Assembly: GCA_029961685.1 (NCBI GenBank)
Contig: JARWKL010000001.1
Span: 55,330,062-55,394,061, forward strand
DNA length: 64,000 bases
Reading direction: 5' to 3'
Source of the DNA: Aristolochia californica
Taxonomy: Eukaryota; Streptophyta; Magnoliopsida; Piperales; Aristolochiaceae
The position numbers and the translations under genes are program-made. A model generated the notes under the pieces. The model was not told where the DNA came from. It made no database searches and saw nothing but the letters and a program-made list of their open reading frames with translations. Below are positions 54,640 to 64,000 of this stretch, one piece after another (position 1 is the stretch's first letter; every line of letters starts with the position of its first letter).

Positions 54640-55110
54640 TCGTTATTTGTCCGTTTACAAAAATCAGTACATCGATTTATCAATTGATCATAACGACTAA
54701 TTTTTTGTCAAACAATGACTTATCGATGGACTGATTGTTCAATATGTTGTCGTGGGTCGAGAAAAATTAAGTTGATCGATCATTGACTAGGGGATAATTG
54801 ATCAAATAGAATTCCCTCTGGTTGTGCATTACAAGTATGATCAATCATACTTTATGTCATTTACTGGCAAAATTTTGTCTAATCGATCAATCAGATGGGA
54901 TGATTGATCATTGTAAAATTTGTTTGCCTGGGTAGAAATGATCGATCAATTCAAGTGGGATGATCGATCATGCTTTATAGAATGAAAAGGTCATGTTTTG
55001 GATGATCGACCAATCACTTATAGTTGATCAATCGTGCTTTATATTTCTGCCCTTCACTGTTTGGGATGTTCGATCATTACTAGTGATTGATTGATCATTC
55101 CAATGTCAGT
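54640..55110. repeat. GATCGATC-type motif cluster 3
   Basis: Dense array of TGATCGATCA, TGATTGATCA, GATCAATCAT and similar, with a recurrent GTGGGATGATCGATCATGC-type unit. No fixed period, no coding frame. Confidence 0.65.
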
Positions 55111-56342
55111 TCAATAATGTTGTCTTTAAAGCATGGGAATATTTTTCTAACATGTTTTAAATGATATTTATGATGTTCCTAAATATGTCTAAATACAAAT
55201 TATGACCTAAAACTTTGATTTTACACTTGTACTTAAGGAAGGGAGTCTAAAATACTCTCTTACACAAGTGACTGAGTTTGGATATTTGAGTATTATACTT
55301 GAACTCTAGTCTTTTCGTTATCTTCTTCATTGTGGGTGCTTCTTAAAAAGACGTCCTTCAATGATGCTTGAGGTCATGCAATAGTGTTTGAGGTCTTGAG
55401 TTAGGTTTGATCATTTTGATGCTTTAGAGATGCATTGACACTTGAAGGCAAAGTATCTAAAATACTTATATTTGCAAATTATTAGATGAATTAAGTTTCG
55501 TTTTCATCAAAAGCAACACGAGAATCACCCTATGGTCAGCAAACTGAACCTTCTCGAATGACTTGTCCTAGTTGTGAACCCACCACTACATTCTACTTCA
55601 TCTCCCAACTCTATGCTAACAAATTTTTTTCATCTTCACCATATCCAATCCTCTGTCTCCTCTGAATTATCACATAGATGGACTAGGTCGTATAGAGGTT
55701 GATCTTCCCAATTCTCTCTCAAGACACCCTCCAATACCTCCTCTCCCTAGATTGATACTGATCTTATGTTCATATCTCGAGCCAAGAGTACAAAAGCTGG
55801 TTTTACAACTCTTCAAGCTAATATTACCTTGGAAGCCCATAAAAAGTGGCTTAGATTTACCAGAACCACCATGTAAATTGGGTATATGGTCACTATAAGA
55901 GCAACATGGTATACGGTCAATGTTCTCTTATGTGGTTAAACTAAACTTCTATAGCAACCTGCATCTACCGAAGTCTTCTTTCCAGGCCTGGAGAAGCAGT
56001 AAATGAGCTCACCGCTGCGCCGTAGAGCCTCTTCTCAAACTATAACTAAGCGTCGGCGGTGGCTCTCTGCCCCAGGATAGCAAGTGGCGTGCGGAGTCGA
56101 GAGAATTCTAATGTAAGTGGCGATTGGCAGCCTACAAATTATTCAGTTTGAGCTGGTTTTTTATATAAGGTTGACTATTGCAAGACAAAATTCGAGATTG
56201 AGGAGGATTCCAGGTCAAAGTCTTTCTGTCGCAAAGTTGGACAGCAGTTGGGGAAATTAAATCTCTTCGCCAATGAGAGCATGTCTCTCATTTACTCGTC
56301 CATCTTTGGTGGGTGGAGCCATAGTAAAAGCTTTCTACAGCC
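55111..56342. other. intergenic; nothing recognised before the GRP2 promoter
   Basis: Mixed DNA without domains. The last 300 bases belong to the upstream region of GRP2. Confidence 0.4.
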
Positions 56343-56350
56343 TATAAATA
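56343..56350 (+). promoter_or_regulatory. TATA box of GRP2
   Basis: TATAAATA, 129 bp before the chosen ATG. Confidence 0.65.
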
Positions 56351-56471
56351 TCTATACGTACTCGGATGCTTCAGCTCACAAGCAGGCACTGTATTTTCCT
56401 TTTCCCTCAGTTTCTTCGTCACGTTTATCTTGGTCGTTGCTGCTGTGGTTGAGACCAAAGTTAGGGTGAAA

Positions 56472-57953
56472 ATGAGAGTTTGCAGCGTTGCATACTATGT
56501 CATCGTTGCTGTAGTTGCACTTGCTCTGCCAGTGAGCGACGTTGCAGCAGAAGTTAATGGGGTTGCTGAAGATAAACATTTCTTTGGAGGGGGCTTAGGA
56601 CACGGGATTTATAAAAAAGGCTTCAGACACGGGTTTGGGAAGGGCGGAGGATTTGGGGGTGGCGTAGGTGGAGGTGGTGGCGCTGGAGGAGGTAGTGGAA
56701 TTGGCGGTGGAGCTGGTGGAGGTATTGGTGGTGGGGCAGGTGGCGGACTCGGCGGTGGGTCTGGGGGCGGTATTGGTGGTGGGGCAGGTGGAGGTGGTGG
56801 GCTTGGAGGTGGTGCGGGTGGTGGCATTGGAGGAGGCGGTGGGCTAGGTGGCGGAGCTGGAGGTGGTTTTGGTGGGGGTGCCGGTGGTGGAATTGGTGGT
56901 GGAGCGGGTGGTGGCAATGGAGGAGGCGGTGGACTTGGTGGGGGTGCCGGTGGTGGAGCAGGAGGAGGCGGTGGACTAGGTGGCGGAGCTGGAGGTGGTC
57001 TTGGTGGGGGTGCCGGTGGTGGAATTGGAGGTGGAGCAGGAGGAGGCGGTGGAGCTGGTGGTGGTGTTGGCGGTGGGGCAGGTGGCGGACTAGGCGGTGG
57101 GGCAGGTGGAGGTGGTGGACTGGGAGGAGGAGGTGGTCTTGGTGGGCATGGTGGCGTAGGAGGTGGAGCTGGCGGTGGTATTGGAGGAGGTGGCGGTGTT
57201 GGCGGGCATGGTGGAGTTGGGGGTGGTGTTGGAGGAGGAGCAGGAGGTGGAGCTGGTGGAGGAGCAGGAGGTGGAGCCGGCGGTGGTATTGGAGGAGGTG
57301 GCGGTGTTGGCGGGCATGGTGGAGTTGGGGGTGGTGTTGGAGGAGGAGCAGGAGGTGGTGTGGGTGGAGGAGCAGGAGGTGGTGTTGGGGGAGGAGGTGG
57401 AGCCGGTGGAGGAGCAGGAGGCGGTGTTGGGGGAGGAGGTGGAGCTGGTGGAGGAGCAGGAGGTGGTATTGGAGGAGGGGCTGGTGGAGGAGCAGGAGGT
57501 GGTATTGGAGGAGGGGCTGGTGGAGGAGCAGGAGGTGGAGCTGGTGGAGGAGCAGGAGGCGGTGTTGGGGGAGGAGGTGGAGCTGGTGGAGGAGCAGGAG
57601 GTGGTATTGGAGGAGGGGCTGGTGGTGGAGTTGGAGCTGGTGGAGGACTTGGAGGCGGAGCTGGTGGTGGTGCAGGTGGAGGTGCTGGTGGAGGATTTGG
57701 CGGAGGTGTTGGAGCCGGTGGTGGCATTGGAGGCGGAGCCGGTGGTGGTGGCGGATTTGGGGGTGGGGGTGGGGGTGGCGCTGGTGGTGTAGGTGGTGGT
57801 TTCGGAGTGGGTGGTGGATTTGGTGTGGGCACTGGAGGCGGTGCTGGAGGCGGCGGTGGCGGCGGTGGCGATGGTTTTGGCGCAGCAGGAGGTACCGGGA
57901 TGGGTGGTGGTGCTGGTGCTGGCTTTGGTGGCGGGACAGGTGGAGATCATTGA
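56472..57953 (+). CDS. secreted glycine-rich protein GRP2
   Basis: Intronless, 493 residues. The ATG at 56,472 is chosen because it starts a textbook signal peptide (M-R-V-C-S-V-A-Y-Y-V-I-V-A-V-V-A-L-A, cleaved near V-A-A-E); an upstream non-ATG start in the same frame would bury it. Then V-A-E-D-K-H-F-F-G-G-G, a short His/Lys segment (G-I-Y-K-K-G-F-R-H-G-F-G-K-G), and over 400 residues of G-G-G-x-G-G-G where x is A, I, L, V or F. A 36-residue block containing G-G-H-G-G-V-G-G-G-V is repeated (nt 57,171 and 57,279, period 108). Very low content of charged residues after position 60, unlike GRP1. Likely a cell-wall structural protein. Long minus-strand frames over it are artefacts. Confidence 0.9.
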   Translation: MRVCSVAYYVIVAVVALALPVSDVAAEVNGVAEDKHFFGGGLGHGIYKKGFRHGFGKGGGFGGGVGGGGGAGGGSGIGGGAGGGIGGGAGGGLGGGSGGGIGGGAGGGGGLGGGAGGGIGGGGGLGGGAGGGFGGGAGGGIGGGAGGGNGGGGGLGGGAGGGAGGGGGLGGGAGGGLGGGAGGGIGGGAGGGGGAGGGVGGGAGGGLGGGAGGGGGLGGGGGLGGHGGVGGGAGGGIGGGGGVGGHGGVGGGVGGGAGGGAGGGAGGGAGGGIGGGGGVGGHGGVGGGVGGGAGGGVGGGAGGGVGGGGGAGGGAGGGVGGGGGAGGGAGGGIGGGAGGGAGGGIGGGAGGGAGGGAGGGAGGGVGGGGGAGGGAGGGIGGGAGGGVGAGGGLGGGAGGGAGGGAGGGFGGGVGAGGGIGGGAGGGGGFGGGGGGGAGGVGGGFGVGGGFGVGTGGGAGGGGGGGGDGFGAAGGTGMGGGAGAGFGGGTGGDH

Positions 57954-58279
57954 CAAATGGTGGCAGAAAAAGGAGACGTTCCCAATAATGATCTACAACT
58001 TATTTTTGTAAAAGAACCTCGAGGAAGATTATATTAAGCTCGATTACATTTCTTTTTAGAGCTCTATGATTAATTAATTTCCTCATCTACTGTTAAATAT
58101 CAAGTAACAGTTTTTGTAATGTCCGTTGCATGGGATTCGTAGAAAAGGACTGTCAGCCATTTTAATAACTTCAGAACAAGAATCATCTGATCTTCAATCA
58201 CTTCGCCTTGAATATCTTCGGATACTTCCGTGATGCAGTGGATAGATAGCCATCAAGCGAATTGAAGAGAGCCAGCTGG
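57954..58279 (+). other. GRP2 3' flank
   Basis: No open frame; no clear polyadenylation signal. Confidence 0.4.
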
Positions 58280-58580
58280 TAGTTGGTGCTGCTGCTCATC
58301 CACTGACACTCACCCTCTCCGGCGATTCGCTCACCGGAGGCTAGCGGTATTGAGGCGGACAAGCATTTCCTTTCGAAACCCAAGCGTGTGTTTAAGCAGG
58401 GTTTACACCATGGGTTTCCCGGAAAGGGTTTAAGCACGGTAGGTTATGAAGGGGTGGAGACCAGGGATCTGGGTTCTGTGGAGGAGCCGGTTGAGGTGGC
58501 TTTGGTGGTGGGGTAGGAGATGGCGGGGGGGTGTTGGTTGTCGGGCAGGAGGTGGAGGTGGCTGCGCAGGGGGGGAGTTC
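58280..58580 (+). pseudogene. degenerate glycine-rich protein gene
   Basis: The frame near 58,357-58,440 reads A-D-K-H-F-L-S-K-P-K-R-V-F-K-Q-G-L-H-H-G-F, which aligns with the post-signal segment of GRP2 (E-D-K-H-F-F ... K-K-G-F-R-H-G-F). Gly codon runs follow with stops and frame shifts (G-G-F-G-G-G-V-G-D-G-G near 58,497-58,530). No usable start or signal peptide. A dead relative of GRP2, about 400 bp downstream of it. Confidence 0.65.
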
Positions 58581-58799
58581 TGGAATTTGTAGATGTAGAA
58601 ATGGGCCCACATGGTAAATCACTACAAATGGAGAAATTGTTCGAGTGCTGTTTTTCTCTAACCTTGAAGCCCGATTGCTTTGTTAATTCCTCCCCCTCCT
58701 CTTATGTGGAGACACTCTTCCACTCAATACCACCTCGGTGGGTGAGAGGTAATTGAAACTCATAAATACCTAACCGCCCATGATAGACCACTTAAATGA

Positions 58800-60328
58800 A
58801 CCCGAAAACAAAAAAATTGAATGATGGAGATGTATGCGGACCATTAAGTGTCTCAAATATTTCGATGATTTTACTCGAGTTACATGGTTATTCTTATTCA
58901 AAGATAGGTTTGTAATCCTTTCTATATTTAAATCATTTCATGCTATTGTCTCAACTCAATTCGATAATAAGATAAAAGTACTTCGTTCCAATAATGCCAA
59001 AGAGTACTTGTCAAGAGAATTTCAATCCTTTTGTAAGGATAATGACATTATTTCATCAAACCTCATGTGTTTACACCCCCTTCCCCATAGAAAAGTAAGT
59101 TGGATCCGAAAACTATTAAATGTATCTTTTTGAGTTACTCTAGTACCCAAAAAAGATATGTTTTCTATAATCCCTCTCTTAGGAAATTGATTGTCTCCAA
59201 GGATGTAACCTTTTTTTAAGACAAATCATTTTATTCCTCAAAGGATGTTGTGCCCCTTGATGTGGATCTCTCTCTTCAACCCTCTGAAGCATCGGTCACT
59301 ACCACACCTATCGAGTTTACAGATCCTTTCGAGGTATGTCTATCTTTTCCTCCTATATTTGGTCCACCATTTTATACTAGGCCCTGAAGGAACCTAGGAC
59401 TTGTACTAGGCCTTCTAGTTCTCATCCTATCTCAAATTTTGTGTCTCACCATCCTTTGTTTTCTTCTTGTTCTCAATTCTTCGCATCTATCTCTTCTTTA
59501 TCTGTCCCACAATCGTATCAGGAAACTCTGAGACATCCAAGATGGAGGTGGCAATGAAAGAGGAAATGAATGCCTTATATGAGAATCGGACTTGGACTTT
59601 GGTTAAGCTTCCTTCTGGAAAGAAATAGGTGGGTTGTAAATGGGTCTTTACTATTAAGCAGAATCTAGATGGTTATGTGGCCCATCTCAAGGCCCGTCCA
59701 GTAGCAAAGGGGTACACTCAGTGCTATGGAGTTGATTATGAGAAAATTTTCTCTCTAATGGCCAAGTTAAATTCTGTAAGAATCTTATTATCAATTTTTT
59801 TTTATGTTTACCAATTTTTTTCCCTCTCTCTCTCTATCAAACCCTCTCTTAACTTTTGTCCATCTTCTTCATTTTCTCTCTTCTTCCTCTCGTTTCTCTT
59901 CCCTCATTCACCTTCTCTTTGGTTTCTCCTTCTCTTGTGTTGCTCGTTTACCTTATTAATCATGGGATCTTAAATTCAACAATGTTGATGTTGGGAGGTT
60001 CCAACGATTAGTTGGTAAGTTGATCTACTTCACGGCTATTGTACCTAATATATCTTATTCAGTAAGTGCTACCAGTCAATTCATACATAAACCTCAACAA
60101 TCTCATTAGATGACCAACCTAATGTTTCATGAAATAACAAAGCACATCGAGATAGATTGTTACTTCATTCGAGAAAATTTTGAAGCTGGTGTGATATTTT
60201 TACAATATATCCCGTCTAAGAATCAAATAGCAGACATTTTTACAAAAAAAACATTGAAGCAAAGCCCCTCTCATAAACATGTTCCAATCTGGGGATCTTT
60301 GATGTTTTATCACCAACTTAAGGGAGAG
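58800..60328 (+). mobile_element. Ty1/copia integrase-RT-RNase H remnant
   Basis: In order: integrase core piece D-D-F-T-R-V-T-W-L-F-L-F-K-D-R (58,863 on) and R-S-N-N-A-K-E-Y-L-S; a Y-S-S-T-Q-K-R-Y-V-F-Y piece (about 59,135); RT start M-N-A-L-Y-E-N-R-T-W-T-L-V (59,565) and G-C-K-W-V-F; RNase H end S-K-N-Q-I-A-D-I-F-T-K. Many stops. An insertion of LTR-like CT-rich DNA at about 59,800-59,985 interrupts the RT. Confidence 0.88.
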
Positions 60329-60598
60329 TGTTGATGGAAATAATGGTAATATATGTGTAAAGTCGATGGTTCCTCTTTTCCTTCACGTACTAGGGTTTAC
60401 ACCCTCACATCTATAAATAAGGAGCAAGGGAAAGGGCTAAAAAAGTTGTGCCCTATTCTTTCTCTTATCTCATCCCTCTTAGAGTCTCACATGCTCTCTC
60501 TTCTCTCTTGCCCTCTTTCTCTCCTTCCTTCTTCTTCTTCTTCCACTCACATCTCTCAAACCCTAAACCTTCTAAGCATGCAACCCTAAAATCTAACA
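60329..60598 (+). mobile_element. copia 3' LTR (family A)
   Basis: Starts TGTTGATGGAAATAATGG after polypurine tract AAGGGAGAG; ends AAAATCTAACA. Same family as 8,159-8,460. Contains TATAAATAAGGAGC. Confidence 0.8.
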
Positions 60599-60734
60599 AT
60601 AAATATGAGTCACTTCTAAACAACGACAAAAATTTTGAGTTTCTTTATTAAATGAGGCTTCTCATCCAAGATAACACTAATGGAGTTAGAAAAATAATTT
60701 GCTATATTGTACAATGATAATATTGTCCTCATTT

Positions 60735-60935
60735 ATTGGATGTATCTGACTACAACCACTAACACCCACCCCGCCAAATGCAAATACAAAGTCCCCGCAC
60801 CAAACATGCGAACATACGGGGATTCGAACGTGGGACGTGGGACAAACCTGATCTGATACCATATAAGTACCTAACCAACACAATTCGAAAAAACTAGTCG
60901 ATTAAGGTACGGAAAGCCAAGTCTTAACACTAACA
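60735..60935 (-). mobile_element. TRIM copy, third of the TGTCAA...TGACA family
   Basis: Left LTR partly lost (ends ACTAACA at 60,764), interior 60,765-60,861 with primer-site complement ATCTGATACCA (60,851-60,861), right LTR 60,862-60,935 ending CTAACA. Contains GGATTCGAACG at 60,820-60,830. Confidence 0.75.
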
Positions 60936-62403
60936 CTTATATCCTCTTCTGAAATTTACTACTTGCCAAAGCTTTTGAGGTAGTGGAAGCATGAAGGAAC
61001 AATTTCACTTTATTATGGCCTCCTGGTTTCTTCTCCCGCTTTCATCTTTTATCTTCCTCCTTCACGGTTCATCTTCATCGTCTTCTCTCACTTTCCTCTT
61101 TTTTCTCTCTATCTCTCTTTTTTTTCCCCTTTTTCCCTTTCCTCTTCAGTTTCTCACCTCCTTAGAAAATCAAATCTGGCACCGGAAGCAATAGAGAAAA
61201 TACGCTATGTTGATGGGGCCAGGCACCGTTGAGCCAATTGAAGACTAAAAGAGTACCAATATTGATGTCAATTATGTGGTTTATCTTGGCGGGATCGACC
61301 TAACTGGTTTCGTACAGGCACAGTAATCTCATCGACTTAATTTCTGCCCTGTTCATCCAATATAGCAATTAAAACGCCTTAAAAGATCGTATAAAGGGTG
61401 TTAAAAACTGGTCAAAAGGTGGCGGAATAAATTAACGGTAGTGGTAAGTAGAGCCATGAAAGGAAACGTTTATCTTGACAATGTTTCTCCTGAAGTTTTT
61501 AGCAAAGATGACTATTTCAGCGACTATCATTCGCAGTTAGCAACAAGGAAGTTCAGAAACTCGGTTCTTGGTTTCAATCCCAAAATGTGATAACAGCAGT
61601 GATCGCTAAGTCGTCGGAACCATCAGCAGAAGTCATCTGATCATAGCAAGAATGATTAAGGTAGAAAAGTACAGAGATTTCAGAACCTGCGCTGAATCAT
61701 CTAAACTACGGATGACAGGCAAAAGAGGCGAGTGGGATGCCCAAGATTTCTTCTACAACGACTTCAGAACAACTTAGCTGGTTTCTTTGAGGTTTGGTAG
61801 ATTGACTGCATGGCTGAGAACGCAGAGGTCAGTTCCTGTTTTGGTCAAACCATGCTTGGGTAAGCTATGATTCTGTTGTGTTAGCATTAATACTCAGGAA
61901 GTAGAGAATGGTGCGTTGCTGAGAAAATTCAGATGCCGTGGTAATTCCATTAGAAGACATCTTCCGCGCCTCTGGTTTGAACACTGATATCATGAAAGTG
62001 AATTGAAGGCGCAAACCTACCCTCTGTCATGGAAATGAAGTCTGCCCGCTGTACATCGACAGTCTAATTACTACCCTCTTCTTACTTCATCCACGTCCAG
62101 AGCTTTCCGATATATCTCGTCCTCAACAATTTCTCGCATCCTTTATGCGTTAATGGTTAACTTGGAACGGTGAAATGCTGTAAATTAGATGTCTTGCAAT
62201 CTCATCGGAAGAAAGACTTTAAGCTTTCATCTCACGGTGTCCCGAGACAGTAGAGTGGGGACGAAGGTCTAATGGTCTTCCATTCTTTACTCTTGATGTC
62301 CTATATTTTTTCAATATAGTTATATGTAGCCAGATGGAGAGGTAAAGGCCATTGCATTTAACGTTCTTCTTTATTACTTTAACCATCAGCACCTACACTT
62401 GCC
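60936..62403. other. intergenic; no gene found
   Basis: A short CT-rich open frame at 60,991-61,194 is low-complexity. From 61,200 to 62,300 the DNA is less AT-rich than transposon debris elsewhere, but no frame is credible. Possibly an old non-coding or fully decayed gene. Confidence 0.35.
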
Positions 62404-62410
62404 TATTTAA
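62404..62410 (+). promoter_or_regulatory. TATA box of GRP3
   Basis: TATTTAA, 87 bp before the ATG at 62,491. Confidence 0.5.
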
Positions 62411-62490
62411 CACACTCCAAGCAGCGCACATGAACCCAGAGAAGGAGCTTCGAGTTGTAGAGAGGCAAACCCAGAAAGAGGGAGAGAGAG

Positions 62491-62988
62491 ATGGCAAGGT
62501 GGTTATCCATGTTCGTTTTCGCCCTAGTGGTCATCCAGGCGACCAGCAGGACTATCCCCAGTGACGCCGGTCTCAAGGACGAGAAGAACTTCATCGGCTT
62601 TGGTGGGGTTGGCGGGTTCGCAGGAGCTGGAGGTGTCGCCGGTGTCGGGTTCCCGGTCCTGGGCGGCGTCGGTGCTGGTGGAGTAGGAGGAGCAGGTGGC
62701 GTCGGCGGGTTGGGTGGCCTTGGAGGGCTTGGAGGAGCTGGGGGCATTGGTGGACTTGGCGGACTTGGGGGCGCTGGTGGTGGAGTTGGCGGACTTGGGG
62801 GCGCTGGTGGTGGAGTAGGCGGACTTGGGGGCGTTGGTGGTGGACTTGGCGGACTTGGCGGCGCTGGTGGTGGAGCTGGCGGACTTGGGGGCGTTGGTGG
62901 TGGAGTTGGCGGACTTGGCGGCGCTGGTGGTGGAGCTGGCGGTGGAGCTGGATATGGTGGTGGTGCTGGTGGTGGCGTTCTTCCGTGA
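62491..62988 (+). CDS. secreted glycine-rich protein GRP3
   Basis: Intronless, 165 residues. Signal peptide M-A-R-W-L-S-M-F-V-F-A-L-V-V-I-Q-A-T-S (cleavage near S-R), then L-K-D-E-K-N-F-I-G-F-G, the same motif as in GRP1 (D-E-E-K-T-F-I-G). The rest is G-G-L-G-G-A-G-G-G-V type, a 10-residue unit repeated seven or so times (30-nt period from about 62,757). One Tyr near the end (G-Y-G-G-G). Ends V-L-P. Cell-wall protein by family. Confidence 0.9.
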   Translation: MARWLSMFVFALVVIQATSRTIPSDAGLKDEKNFIGFGGVGGFAGAGGVAGVGFPVLGGVGAGGVGGAGGVGGLGGLGGLGGAGGIGGLGGLGGAGGGVGGLGGAGGGVGGLGGVGGGLGGLGGAGGGAGGLGGVGGGVGGLGGAGGGAGGGAGYGGGAGGGVLP

Positions 62989-63540
62989 TCTCACCCATCC
63001 CGTTATTAAGTAACTCGCTTGTTTGTGTGATGCATTAGGTCTTAGCGTTCGAGTTTCTGTTTGTTTGATAGTTGTTTGTTCTTTCGAGTCAGTATCATAC
63101 TCTCTGTAAGCTCCATTAGAACGTCACCATGTTTCTTGTCTGCCGCTTTATCTTGACAAAGACGATAGAAAATTAATGAATGAGTTTTAGCTCGGAGATG
63201 CAAGCTTTCTGTTTGAGTTTCCTTCTGCTGTCTACTCTCTTCATCGTCGCAAGCAGACATGTATACAAAGAGCAAAACTCTTAACAATGGCTGCAAATGA
63301 ATAAAAAACCTCGATTCAGTCGGGGCTCAAGATCTTCCAGACGCAAACTAATAGCTTCCTAAAGAGAAATTTATTGCTCTCTGAAGCAACATTAATTAAG
63401 CACCTGACCAGGTACGAGTGTAGATGACGAAACTCTTTACAAAAATAAAAACAATCAGCTGCCCATTTCACATCCAGAACTCAGAACCCTGTTCTGCACT
63501 TATCGATTGGCAGCTCGAGCTCACGCTGAGTTTATAAAAT
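62989..63540 (+). other. GRP3 3' UTR and flank
   Basis: GRP3 3' UTR, then unassigned DNA. No other gene. Confidence 0.4.
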
Positions 63541-63554
63541 TGTAATCGAGGCCA

Positions 63555-64000
63555 ATAATTTTAGGGAATTTTACTAAAATACCGGTTTTAAACAACTTAT
63601 TTATGAAAATAACGAAGACCACAAATTATTTATAAAACTACCGAACTTTGACCGGTCCACTGTATATGTGGACAGTCAAATGTGCCACGTAAGCTTTGAC
63701 TGCTTACGTGTCGCTCCATCATCAGAGCAATACTGTATATGAACACATAGACTGCCACGTCATTATTATTGACACGTCATTTGCCACGTCATTACATGAT
63801 AAAATTTTGAATAAATTTAAAAAAATTAAAAAATCACATACACTTTTTATTACCTTATATCTAAAATAAAAAATTATTTAAAAAATTTAATAAACAATTA
63901 AAAAATTAACTCTTACTTATTTAACATCATTTAATATCAATTAAAATATTTATTAATTAAAAAAATTATCGTTACACTTTTTTTTCTTCATATTTTACAA
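63555..64000. mobile_element. possible MITE/MULE-like end, cut by window edge
   Basis: The segment beginning TTTTAGGGAATTTTACTAAA, with TTATTTATGAAAATAACGAAG and TTATTTATAAAACTACCG, resembles terminal DNA of non-autonomous plant transposons. It is followed by a perfect 9-bp inverted pair CACGTAAGC / GCTTACGTG (63,686-63,710) and three GCCACGTCATT- or GACACGTCATT-like repeats. Other end not seen. Confidence 0.35.

Noticed and set aside
57163..57792. 209-codon Val/Glu-rich plus-strand frame in GRP2
   Set aside because: Frame +2 of the Gly-rich repeat; no start signal and unnatural composition.
56609..57832. 407-codon Pro-rich open frame opposite GRP2, and a 288-codon Ser/Thr-rich one at 57,090-57,956
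   Set aside because: Same reason; both follow the repeat of the sense gene.
60353..60589. 78-codon frame rich in Ser and Leu
   Set aside because: Lies wholly inside a copia LTR; CT-rich leader sequence.
62524..62998. Minus-strand frames over GRP3 (156 and 135 codons)
   Set aside because: By-products of the Gly repeat.

Overview
This is a stretch of plant nuclear DNA, most likely from a woody or herbaceous dicot (or other non-grass angiosperm). Reasons: genes split by short AT-rich introns with GT...AG ends, plant-specific families (LEUNIG_HOMOLOG-type corepressor, PLS-class pentatricopeptide protein, glycine-rich cell-wall proteins, chloroplast/mitochondrial-type LEA protein), low GC intergenic DNA, and heavy colonisation by Ty1/copia, TRIM, LINE, PIF/Harbinger-like and MITE sequences. 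I cannot name the species from sequence alone.

Layout. 1-9,700: a graveyard of decayed copia elements, a tandem (three-LTR) TRIM with a perfect target-site duplication, a broken RRM gene and an AT-rich tandem repeat. 10,774-22,231 (+): a complete 17-exon LEUNIG_HOMOLOG-like gene (801 codons by my splicing), with LINE, copia-LTR and TRIM insertions confined to introns. 22,700-25,200: a probable CACTA remnant. 25,322-29,510: two neighbouring PIF/Harbinger-like elements (TTA target duplications, GGGGGG(G)TTAGT ends); the second carries a piece of a protein-coding gene. 30,123-30,673 (+): two-exon organellar LEA gene. 32,089-32,495: two MITEs. 33,033-35,746 (+): seven-exon PMP22/Mpv17 peroxisomal membrane protein gene. 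35,907-38,197: a non-autonomous LTR element on the minus strand. 41,375-41,773 (-): small conserved plant protein. 42,828-43,084: a 257-bp complete TRIM. 43,855-45,693 (-): PPR protein. 45,930-49,800: gypsy and copia remnants.

49,874-62,988 (+): a cluster of three secreted glycine-rich proteins, all on the plus strand, plus a degenerate fourth copy at about 58,280-58,580, separated by retrotransposon debris. All three intact ones have a signal peptide, then a short acidic/charged motif of the form D-E/D-K-x-F, then long Gly-rich repeats; GRP1 and GRP3 are both built on a 10-residue (30-nt) unit. They look like products of local duplication and divergence and would act in the cell wall/apoplast.

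The genes do not form a pathway. The most unusual material is the TRIM family with a Pol III B-box-like motif just inside the primer-binding site, the PIF-like element with captured coding sequence, and the higher-order repeat structure of GRP1.
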